Assembly (NCBI GenBank): GCA_001939145.1 | Contig: LSRX01000286.1 | Location: 563,640-627,639 of the forward strand | Source of the DNA: Symbiodinium microadriaticum | Taxonomy: Eukaryota; Sar; Dinophyceae; Suessiales; Symbiodiniaceae | Length of the DNA: 64,000 bases | Direction: 5' to 3' | Shown: positions 50,585 to 58,844 of the stretch, piece by piece | How positions within the stretch are numbered: position 1 is the first letter of the stretch | How the letters are laid out: the number at the start of each line of letters is the position of its first letter | The notes under the pieces: generated by a model | Told to the model about the DNA's origin: nothing | Database searches by the model: none | The model's input: the letters and a program-made list of their open reading frames with translations, nothing else | Made by a program: the position numbers and the translations under genes

Positions 50585-51076
50585 TTCAGAAGGGCTTCGT
50601 GGGTTTAGGGAAAGCTATTCGCTCTAGTGGGCGTTAGAGGGCTGGCACACAATGAGTCGGAACACGTCGATGCAAACTTTGCAGAACTTCATACCGTAAC
50701 AGGCCCTAATAACCCGAAACCCTACACTTCATACCCCAATAACCCGAAACCCTACAGTTCCTACCCGAATAACCCTTAAGACCCTAAACCCAAAAGTTCA
50801 GCAAGTCAGGTGAGGCCTGGAGCCTCACGCAGCCCTCTTGTCAGCAGTTCTGCTTGAAGACTATTGGGGGGGGCAAAAAAACACCCCTAAGGGCTCAAGT
50901 CAAAGGACCTAGTCATCTTGCACTTGGACTTTTAGCATCGTCGTATTGTGGTTGGTCTCTTTAGTTCTGTTGGTATAGGGTACAGGTCATAAAGTTCCGA
51001 TTCATCCTGGTAATTCCGAGTCCACTAAGTCCACTCTTCAATACAACTCAACCCGAAACCCCTAAACCCTAAAACC

Positions 51077-51184
51077 GCTTCAAAACGGATGTTATGATTT
51101 TGGCGCCGTCCGGGTTTGCACCCGAACAGGACTCTGCCTGTGACCACGCCCCGCCTGAGCTATTGCCAGGCAGGGCCCAACTAG
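51077..51184 (+). CDS. Probable exon between CCCTAAA and TTTAGGG
   Basis: Directly after CCCTAAAACC the frame RFKTDVMILAPSGFAPEQDS... and DHAPPELLPGRAQL is open to CTAG|GGTTTAGGG. There is no AG before the segment, so the acceptor is unknown (AG|G at GAACAG|GACTCT 51150 is a shorter option). Confidence 0.5.
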
Positions 51185-51431
51185 GGTTTAGGGTTTAGGG
51201 TATGTCATAGGATCTTACAAGGACCTCGTTGAGCATTAGGGTTTAGGGGTTTAGGGTTGAGCAGAGTAGTTTTTTTTTTTGTAGGTTAGTGTTTCGGAGA
51301 GTATTTGATTAGTAGGTACTGGGATGCCGGGCTGTTAGGATAAAACCCCCTAAGTCCCAAAACCCTAGCCCCTATAAGCCCTACCAAAATAACCTCTAAA
51401 CCCTAAGCCCTAAGCCTGTTTCCACTCTGAA

Positions 51432-51520
51432 GGATCACAGGACGCTCGAAGAATCATGGGATGCAGTAGGTAAGGTTATAAGCACGTTTATAACCCTAGT
51501 TACCAAGTCCTATGATCGTT
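51432..51520. repeat. Palindromic element, family J
   Basis: GAATCATGGGATGCAGTAGG ... GTTACCAAGTCCTATGATC. Confidence 0.65.
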
Positions 51521-51634
51521 TACGTAAGCGCTCTGAGTCTGAAGTGCACCGCCTAATCCCCAAACAACCCCTGAACCTTATATTATAAACCCTAAACAGA
51601 CCCGAATTTCCAAGCCCTAACTGCTCGTGCAGAG

Positions 51635-51699
51635 GCTTCTGGTCGGCTGCAGACGAGCCCCTGTCTGTGCCACTTGTGCATCACCAACCTGGCTTTTGG
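51635..51699 (+). CDS. Possible exon
   Basis: GTGCAGAG|G with three open frames (for example RLQTSPCLCHLCITNLAFG), ending TTTGGG|GTTTAA. Confidence 0.35.
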
Positions 51700-51909
51700 G
51701 GTTTAAAGGCTGCGGGTTTAGGGCTTAGGCTGAACATTCGAAAATTCAAACGCCCGAAAGCCTAAATCCCACATGCCACATGCTCGACTTGGTCTTGTTG
51801 GGCCGCATTTCTTGTATGGACCTTGTCCCCTCGACGTGGAAAACGTAATCAGGCGGGGCGGTTAAAAGTTCGACCCCTTGAATGACAGTTGGAGATAGAA
51901 TAAGTGCAC

Positions 51910-51993
51910 ACCTGAACCCCAAAATTATGTAAAACTGTAGCCTTGTATGGGTCTTGGGCCATTATTTTGCTTACTTCTGGGGGGTTTATAGGT
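51910..51993. repeat. Palindromic element, family O
   Basis: ACCTGAACCCCAAAATTATG ... TTCTGGGGGGTTTATAGGT. Confidence 0.75.
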
Positions 51994-52441
51994 ATCAGGT
52001 TAACTCGGACTGTTGGTTTCCGCCAATGCCCTAAACTCTAAACCCTATGTCGTTACTAGGCCATCGCAACCCTGAGCCCCTTAAAAAAGGACCTACATCC
52101 TTTACCATCGAGCTTGAACCCCATACCGTAATGTTATAGGTATTCATGTTCGGTGATACGTCTCCTTATGGTTCCCCTTAAACCGTATCAGGGACACCAA
52201 GTATACGGGATGCTTACGCCTTATAACCATGTACTCGCAAATACTACCTTCAACCCTAAACCCCAAACCCTAAACCCTAATTTGGTTGTTTGGGGTTAAG
52301 GGTTCGTGTAATCGCTGAAGGCTCTCCTGCAAGAACAAAATGCTGAATCCTGAGACCAATAAACCCTAAACCCTACACTAGCGCATTTAGGGTTTAGGGT
52401 TTATAATTTAGGGTTTAGGCCCTACACCCGGAACACTAGAC

Positions 52442-52538
52442 ATAAGGGCCTTTTGGTATGCGCCCGAGGCTGTCTTGTAAGAACGCGCTGCACTGCCTGG
52501 GAGGGCGGCCTGGTGCAGTTTGCGCTTCCGGGCGCGAG
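52442..52538 (+). CDS. Probable exon, unrecognised protein
   Basis: After ACTAGA: HKGLLVCARGCLVRTRCTAW..., then EGGLVQFALPGAR, ending at GCGTGAGGG. Other frames partly open. Confidence 0.35.
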
Positions 52539-52709
52539 GCGTGAGGGTTTAGGGCGTGAAGGTTTACCTCTTTACTGTAGGGCTTAGGGCTAAGGGTATA
52601 GCATGGGGTTTAGGGTCTTTTAGGGTTTAGAGTTTTCGGATTTTTAGTTTGACGGCTTTCGGGTTTCAGGGCTTTTGGGGTTTAGGCTTTAGGGTTTGGG
52701 GCGCAGCAG

Positions 52710-52768
52710 AGATTCCACAACCCTTTGACTAGTGACCGCTTTATGATGGCGAGCTCTCCTTATCATAG
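52710..52768 (+). CDS. Probable exon before element H5
   Basis: CGCAGCAG then RFHNPLTSDRFMMASSPYH, ending CATAG at a TTTAGGG piece and element H5. Joins in frame to 52883. Confidence 0.4.
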
Positions 52769-52780
52769 GGTTTAGGGTTT

Positions 52781-52873
52781 ACTCATAGGCTCGTTAGTTG
52801 TTCCTTTTTGGGATTACCTTATAGGATTCTAAATATGAGCCATAGAAAGGAACTACTTAGGAGCCTATGGGTA
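52781..52873. repeat. Palindromic element, family H copy 5
   Basis: ACTCATAGGCTCGTTAGTTG ... CTTAGGAGCCTATGGGTA. Confidence 0.85.
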
Positions 52874-52882
52874 GGGTATCAG

Positions 52883-52960
52883 GTTGTCCGTGCCTGGCAG
52901 GGTGTTTGCCTTTGCGGGGGTGAGGATGCCGTTCGAACTGGTCGAGCAGGCCTCTCTCAG
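52883..52960 (+). CDS. Probable exon, 53-kb gene
   Basis: GTATCAG|G, one leading base, LSVPGRVFAFAGVRMPFELV..., then EQASL and AG, ending CTCTCAG|GCAGAT (GC donor). The intron that follows (52961-53093) consists of element B8 and carries AGGCAG at both junctions. Joins in frame to 53094-53140 and 53303-53385. Confidence 0.55.
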
Positions 52961-52968
52961 GCAGATAT

Positions 52969-53074
52969 GGGTGGTTCTCTAAATTAGGGTCCCTTTTGGG
53001 GGTCCTTTTATAATATAAGGGTGCTGTACTATATTGGAGACCTAAAGTGCGACCCTAATTTAGAGAGTTAGCCC
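52969..53074. repeat. Family B element in a coding context
   Basis: GGGTGGTTCTCTAAATTAGG ... AATTTAGAGAGTTAGCCC, flanked by ATAT (52965-52968 and 53075-53078), a likely target duplication. Confidence 0.85.
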
Positions 53075-53093
53075 ATATCTCGACACGCCGAAG

Positions 53094-53140
53094 GCAGTTT
53101 GGTGCGTTTGACCTGGGAGATCGAAGGGGCGCGTGGCCAG
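53094..53140 (+). CDS. Probable exon, 53-kb gene
   Basis: CCGAAG|G ... GGCCAG|GTATAC. Continues the frame as RQFGAFDLGDRRGAWP. Alternatively, if the two elements were removed exactly at their target duplications, the frame would read SRHAEGSLVRLTWEIEGARG; both are open. Confidence 0.5.
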
Positions 53141-53143
53141 GTA

Positions 53144-53259
53144 TACCCAGAGACTCCAAAACCCCTCAATTAAGGAATATACCTTTAACTGATAATAGGA
53201 ACCCAAATAAGATTTATAAGGTATATTCCTTACTTAAGGGGTTTTGGAGTCTCTGGGTA
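53144..53259. repeat. Family A element in a coding context
   Basis: TACCCAGAGACTCCAAAACC and complement; GGTA directly precedes it and closes it. Donor GTATAC overlaps its left edge. Confidence 0.9.
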
Positions 53260-53302
53260 TTTGACCTTCCACTCCCTGCACGTTGCACCGTTCGCATCCA
53301 AG

Positions 53303-53385
53303 GTGAGGTTTCTCGCGAGGAAGCGTTTCAGATGGTCTCTGACGGAGCTCGGCGCATCCCCTCTGTGATCGGCCATAAAAACTAA
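53303..53385 (+). CDS. Probable terminal exon, 53-kb gene
   Basis: ATCCAAG|G continues GEVSREEAFQMVSDGARRIP..., stop TAA 53383-53385 followed by CCCTAAA DNA. The protein over three exons has no domain I recognise. Confidence 0.5.
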
Positions 53386-53689
53386 ACCCGAAACCCTAAA
53401 CCCTGTACCCCAAAACCTAAATCCTAAACCCTGAAACCCTGAACCCTAAAACCCTAAAACCCTAAACTCAGACTCGTGCTGTAGTCCAGAGACATGACGG
53501 CGCCCGGAACGGAATGGTTGTGGAGTCTCCGAATCGCTGAAGTTAGGGCCTCGGTCTTTAGGTTCGGGTTCCTTTAAGGGGTTCTGTTAAAGGGTTCCTG
53601 TAGTAGTTCTGCAAGACAGGGAGTTTATAACAAGGATTTTGTCGCCTAGGGTCCTTAATGAGGAAGTAGAGCATCTAGCAATGTATATG

Positions 53690-53770
53690 GGCTGCAATAA
53701 TGAGGGGATGCTGGATTGATAAATCAGACTTCTATACGGGGGCACAGTGGCTTTCTCAAGGGTTACGCGG
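53690..53770 (+). CDS. Possible exon before element E (53.8 kb)
   Basis: RGCWIDKSDFYTGAQWLSQG... up to the left end of element E at 53771. Confidence 0.35.
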
Positions 53771-53862
53771 ACCCTATACTATAAAACCTACCTTGTTTAG
53801 TTCTCCTGATTATGATTTCTTTATATATGTCCTTAAAAGCGTAGGTTCTTTACGGTCTAGGT
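53771..53862. repeat. Palindromic element, family E, flanked by CGG
   Basis: ACCCTATACTATAAAACCTA ... GTAGGTTCTTTACGGTCTAG. CGG occurs on both sides (53768-53770 and 53863-53865). Confidence 0.75.
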
Positions 53863-53935
53863 CGGCTCTAATTATACCAACAATTCAAAAACACTCGTCG
53901 GGTCAAAATGCCCAGCATGTAGGTAGCCTTTGGTC
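53863..53935 (+). CDS. Possible exon after element E (53.8 kb)
   Basis: With one CGG removed the join reads ...GLRGSNYTNNSKTLVGSKCP..., donor GCAT|GTAGGT. A second frame (LIIPTIQKHSSGQNAQHVGS) is also open. Confidence 0.35.
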
Positions 53936-54748
53936 TTGCGCCGAAAAAACCCTAGCCCTTAAACCCTGAACCCGAAGCCCTAAACCCTATAAGCCCTGAA
54001 CCATAAACCCTAAACCCCAAACCATTAAACCCTATAAGACCTAACCCCCAGCGTAGTTTGTGTTGGGGCGATAGAAGAAGAGGGCTTAGGGTCTAGAGGG
54101 GCTCTGCAAGCGGCATGCTCCTGCTTACATGGTATAGAAGCAGGAATAATGACCAATCGTGTTCCTTAGGGTTCCTTATTATATTTATACGAGAAAGGAC
54201 CCCGAAACTGGGCCCCAAACCCCATTCTAATTATTAAAGGCCCATCTAAGGTACATGGACCCTTGGGGAATTGTCAGTGCGGATCCGGGCAGTTGCAATC
54301 AAAAGGGAAGAAACGAATGCAACAACACTCCCTAAGCCCTCAACCCCTAAACCCTAAACCCCTAAACTCTAAACCCTAATCGCTTGAAGCGACGTGAGGT
54401 GTAGGATTTAGGGACTTCGTCGGGTTTGAGGTGTTTGTACTTGAAACGTTAGAAGCCCACCTGCCCGTATGTGCTTTTGTACAGGGCCCAAAGACAGTAG
54501 CCTGCTCTAGGCTGAATTAGTTTACTAGAGCCGCATCAGGGACTTCTGACAGTGTTTCAGGAAAACCAAGGAACGTATGCAATAAGTCTGACATGCTTCT
54601 TGCTAGAAGGATCCCGAGTTTTGGCTAGTTTAAGGCCTTCGCAACGACCCAGGGTCCAAGGCTTCCAGGGTTTGGGGTAGCAGAGTTTGGGATTTGGGAT
54701 ATTATAGGATCGGGAAAGCCTCATATGCCCAAAACGCTGAACCCTCAG

Positions 54749-54860
54749 GGCATTGCATGCGGCTGGTGCAAAGAAAGCCACTTCAGCAGCAGCGACGGTA
54801 CTTGCCAGGGGCCCAGCAGCGCTCGCGTCTTCGGGAGTCATCATGCATTTAAACACTAAG
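54749..54860 (+). CDS. Probable exon ending in a family C terminus
   Basis: ACCCTCAG|G, one leading base, ALHAAGAKKATSAAATVLAR..., then GPAALASSGVIMHLNTK, ending CACTAAG|GCTCTATGG. AG|G at both ends; the donor is the left terminus of a partial family C element. The minus frame 54557-54856 is also open (MTPEDASAAGPLASTVAAAE). Confidence 0.45.
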
Positions 54861-55000
54861 GCTCTATGGACCTATATGGTACATATTTAGGCCTTACAGT
54901 CCTAAATATCTGCTTCAATGGAGCGTCCGGGGAAAGATGACTGTCTATGGTCCTTCTACCAATTGTCTCCTTTGTAGCTCCTGTCTTTGTTAACCATACC

Positions 55001-55225
55001 GAAAGGGGTCCATGCACTCATATTGTATGTACTATTGACCTTAATGAAATTAGTCCCTATTCAGGTACATAAGGCCCAAGTATATACTATGCCATGGGTA
55101 ATTCTCTAAATGATGGTCCCTTTTAGGATCCTTATTATAAGGATGCCGTACTATATTGGGGACCTAAAAGGGCACCCTAATCTAGAGGGCTACCCATATG
55201 GGCCATGTGGGTACATGGACCCCTT
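55001..55225. repeat. Family C element with family B nested inside (second case)
   Basis: GAAAGGGGTCCATGCACTC ... GGGTACATGGACCCCTTATA; family B occupies 55094-55197 (ATGGGTAATTCTCTAAATGA ... GGGCTACCCAT). Confidence 0.8.
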
Positions 55226-55230
55226 ATAAG

Positions 55231-55307
55231 GCCAAGATCCCATCGTCAAAAGGGCAGGATCCTGTAAAGAGGCAGCCAAAACCAGACAAGCTACCATGGA
55301 AGCAAGA
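55231..55307 (+). CDS. Probable exon after element C (55.2 kb)
   Basis: CTTATAAG|G, where the acceptor is the right end of the family C element. Two good frames: AKIPSSKGQDPVKRQPKPDK... or GQDPIVKRAGSCKEAAKTRQ..., the latter joining upstream LLSLLTIPK across the element. Confidence 0.45.
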
Positions 55308-55329
55308 ACTAAACCCCCCTAAACCCTAA

Positions 55330-56210
55330 ACCCTAAACCCCGAACCCTAAAGTCCTAAAGCCTTAGATGCCCAAACCGCGATAGATGTCCCCTTGTGGGG
55401 CCATGGTGACGGAGCGGTCAAGCTAAGCCCGGAGACTTTAAAGCCTAAGCCCCTTAACCTCTAAACCCGTAAACCCTAAACCCTATAGGCCCTAGACCCT
55501 AAACTTGCCCTAAACCCTGAACCTATACCCTAAGGCGACCCTCAAAACTCAACATGCAACCGGCCGGGACAGGCATAAGCGGCAGAAGTACGTATTGTCC
55601 TGAACCCGAAATCAAGTTTAGAGCTTATACGACCTTCATCCCTGAGGTGCCTGAACCGGCGCACGGTTTAGGGTTTGGCGTTTGAGGGATATAGACTACA
55701 GAGTATAGGGTTTAGGGTATACCCGGCCTTGACGGTTGCATCGAAAGTAGCGGGAGCTGCTGTCCCTGGGGATTTGAAGAGGAATCCGACGGTTTGCTAA
55801 ACTCTAAATCCTGGACACCACGACACCTACAGCTTTGATGAGGGTTCCTTGTTGTGATTATGTTCTGATTATACAGGTCTTAAAGAACGGTATCAGAAGG
55901 ATGAAAAATCACCGTCCTTTTCATAAGGATCTAATTTGATTATGTGTCTGCATTCTTCGACCTAATTCCTTACTTGGAAGACGATGCTGCAACTCTCTCT
56001 GATTCTTCCAAATAATTACACCTGGCAACATGGCATGATTATTGCTATCGGTACTTGCTATTCCCGGATTCTTGTCAAACAAGTCAACTTAGTCTTAAGG
56101 CACCAGAATAAAGGAATTTATAGTAAATATTACGATGTTCTTACTAATCCTAAATCCTATACCCTAAGCCCTAAACCCTAAAAAAAATCAATGACAAGAA
56201 GCCAGATTCT
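55330..56210. other. CCCTAAA blocks and unassigned DNA
   Basis: Degenerate CCCTAAA at 55315-55360 and 55440-55540. A weak exon candidate at 55749-55795 (SGSCCPWGFEEESDGLL). Confidence 0.4.
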
Positions 56211-56217
56211 GCAGCAG

Positions 56218-56317
56218 GTGTACCTTGCCAGGGGGGCGACAGCCTACCGGGCTTCTTAGCTCTTGTGGCGGTCTTGGTCATCGCGCTAGGCCTAGCGCGA
56301 TACATGCCGCTGGGCCG
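56218..56317 (+). CDS. Probable exon with transmembrane segment
   Basis: GCAGCAG|G, two leading bases, VPCQGGDSLP then GFLALVAVLVIALGLARYMP, ending GGGCCG|GTAAGT. AG|G acceptor and consensus donor. About 18 hydrophobic residues then Arg suggest a membrane helix. The exon includes the perfect palindrome GCGCTAGGCCTAGCGC. A second frame (from 56225) is also open. Confidence 0.55.
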
Positions 56318-56859
56318 GTAAGTGCGATGAGGGATGGGTCAGGGTTTCGATGGGCTTTTGACGATTGTTGCACTTTTTTTTTTTTTCTGTGTTTTGTGCT
56401 GCCAGGGTTCAGGCCTAGGAGTTTGGAATTTAAGGTTTCAGGGCGTAGGATGGCGTTTGGGGGAACCAAACTACTGACTGGCGGACTGTGGGAATGGTAG
56501 CAGTTTGTCAGCGGGGGCGGTGAGTAACCTCACTCCGGCTTGTCCCCTTCGTGTGGGTAGACATGAACCCCTATACCCTAAAGCCATAATTTACCCCTTA
56601 CAGGAGCAATCGCCTAAACCCTAAACCCTAAACCCTATAAACCCTACCAATCACCAAACAGCTGAAACCCGGGCTATGGGTTACCTTCAGGAACCTTTCG
56701 AGGAACCCTGAAGTTCCTAAATTAGGTGTACCTATCGCCCCCATTTAAAGCCTAAACCCTACACCCTAAACCCTAAACCCTATCGCTATGTCCGAACCTT
56801 TGAGACTCGAACCCTGCACATGCCCGGGAGCTTTTGCGGGGTTTACTGGGTTTAGGGTT

Positions 56860-56985
56860 TGGGGTTTAATTACTGGGTTTGGGGTTTAGAGTTTAGGGTT
56901 TGGGGTTAGGGTTTGGGGTTTGGGGTTAGGGTTTGGGGTTTGGGGTTTAGGGTTGAGGGTTTGGGGTTTAGGGTTTAGAGTATAC
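56860..56985. repeat. TTTGGGG/TTTAGGG array
   Basis: Unusual in being mostly GGGGTTTGGGGTTA-type rather than TTTAGGG. Confidence 0.8.
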
Positions 56986-57162
56986 TCTACTCTAAAACCA
57001 TATTGCAGTCATCAGATCCTACAGTAGCGTTCGTGCTGTTGGCTTCAGACATCACGGACTAAAGGCTGCGACAAGAATCTAGGTTTTTGTTGCCGAGTTG
57101 TTTTGGGTTTAGGGCCTAGTGTTCAGGGTTATGGTTTTAGGAGGTTTTAGGGTTTAGGTTTT

Positions 57163-57471
57163 ATGGTATTAGGGTTCAGGGTTATGGTTTTAAGATGTAT
57201 TTGGTGTTTAGGGCGTTTTGCTTGTGAATATACTACACCAGCGCAAACTTCGTGGGTGTGTAATCAAGGGTTCTACAGGGGTCTTGCAGGTTTTGTTGTA
57301 GCACGGCATAGGTCCCGGGGAGAAAAATGCTGGGTTCCAGAGGATTTGGCTGTTCGCCATGACCCCCTTGATGTGGGTACACTCCCTCTCAAAATGTGTG
57401 TAGAGGTTTTCGGGCTTAGGGTTCAATATGGTTCTGGGACCTCCTACACGTACGGCTCTTGGGCTTCGTGA
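57163..57471 (+). CDS. Open frame of uncertain status
   Basis: 102 codons including CEYTTPAQTSWVCNQGFYRG and PEDLAVRHDPLDVGTLPLKM; an antisense frame overlaps it. Could include an exon. Confidence 0.25.
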   Translation: MVLGFRVMVLRCIWCLGRFACEYTTPAQTSWVCNQGFYRGLAGFVVARHRSRGEKCWVPEDLAVRHDPLDVGTLPLKMCVEVFGLRVQYGSGTSYTYGSWAS

Positions 57472-57659
57472 TCTCATTCTTGCTTTTTTGTCTTATGGCC
57501 CCTTTTTATGCTGTTCCTTATCTTCTACGGGTAGAGGTACTTAGGACAAGAGTGAGCCCGAACTCCGTGGGTGTGCCTTAGTGGAGCCTGAAGCCCGGAA
57601 TCCAAGCGTCCAGTCCCCGAAGCGCTAAACAGAAGTCCCCACGTCCATAATCGTTTCCG

Positions 57660-57910
57660 CAGGGGAACTGCATACCCCTAAACTTTAAGCCCTAAACCCT
57701 CAACCCATGCACCCTAAATCCCCAAACCCCTAAGCCTAAACCCGAATTCCTAGACCCTAAACCCTAAACCCTATTTCCTAAACCCTAAACCCTAACTCCT
57801 AGACCCTAAACCCTAATCCCTAGGGCCTAGACCCTAACCCCTAAACCCTAAGTCCTAATTCCAAAACCCTCAACCCTAAGCCCTAATACTTATACCCTAA
57901 GCCAACTCGA
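57660..57910. repeat. CCCTAAA array
   Basis: Many CCCTAAACCCTA units with AATCCC/AACTCC variants. 57910-58530 has only a family K fragment near 58290 and no supportable gene. Confidence 0.85.
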
Positions 57911-58535
57911 AGCCCTCTTATTCCTTCTAAGCCCCGAAGCCCCATCCAAAGAAGAGATCTGGGCTCAGTCCTGACATTTAACGAACCCAGAATGCTCCAG
58001 TTCCACTACCCACCAGTGTCGTTTCTTCTAGAAGCGGGTATCCTCCCCGGGGTCTTACCTGTCGCCAAACCCCGATTCCTAACCCATAACTCTGAACCAC
58101 AAGCCCTACAGAACTGTAGGAGATAACCCCAGCAATCTGGGGGGGAATATCCCTGCAGGGTTTATTACCCTAAGCCCTAAACCCTGAATCGTAGGGATTG
58201 GATCTCGAGGTTTCGTTTAGACATGCTTCCTTGGCGCAGTTTGCCCTGAGGGTTCCTATGGGTTCCCTATTATTCTTATATTATCATGTACCCCAAAACC
58301 CTATTCCAATTATTAAGGCCCCTACAATAGATCCTCAGGATGGTTTGGAAGTACAAGCGTATCAGTCGGCCCTTATGCCCGTTTGCTTTTCGATGTTAAA
58401 TCTGCCTCAAAGTATGCTAGACATGTCTGGAAACAGGATATTATCATCATGCACATGAGGACGTCTCGTTCCCTTCCAAACTGTATGGTTCAAGCTATTC
58501 AGACATCGTGTTTCGCCTGCGGCCGCCAGACTGTG

Positions 58536-58792
58536 ATGCTGCATGTCAGAATGCTGTCGGGGGAGGAGGTGGCAAGCATACCGGTGGATGAACTCCAGGA
58601 TGTGAAGGCACTGAAGCGACGAATGAGCCAGCGGCACGGCCTACCCGTACGATTCAGGCAGAGACTCTTTCGATGTGATGGTCCGTCAGATGCCTTAGAG
58701 GATGCCACCATGCTGGACTCCCCTATGGACCTGGTGCTCGTCTTGCTTCCGTGTCTGGGAAGTCTTGATGACCTTTCTTTGCCTTTTAGAGT
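58536..58792 (+). CDS. Exon 1: ubiquitin-like domain
   Basis: Starts ATGCTGCATGTCAGAATG. Contains ALKRRMSQRHGLPVRFRQRL, corresponding to the helix and following strands of a ubiquitin fold, and LDSPMDLVLVLLP near the end. The end is placed at AGAGT|GCGTGT (GC donor) because two leftover bases are needed to stay in frame with exon 2; an end up to a few tens of bases earlier cannot be excluded. Confidence 0.75.
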
Positions 58793-58813
58793 GCGTGTAC
58801 ATATAATAAATAA

Positions 58814-58844
<31 letters not shown>

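Larger units (their letters stand above)
49530..51070. other. Mostly repeats and unassigned DNA
   Basis: Contains element J (50233-50345), element E (50503-50584) and short CCCGAAACC tandem repeats at 50700-50780. A possible split exon flanks element E (AVVESSVC before, QKGFVG after). Nothing else supportable. Confidence 0.45.
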
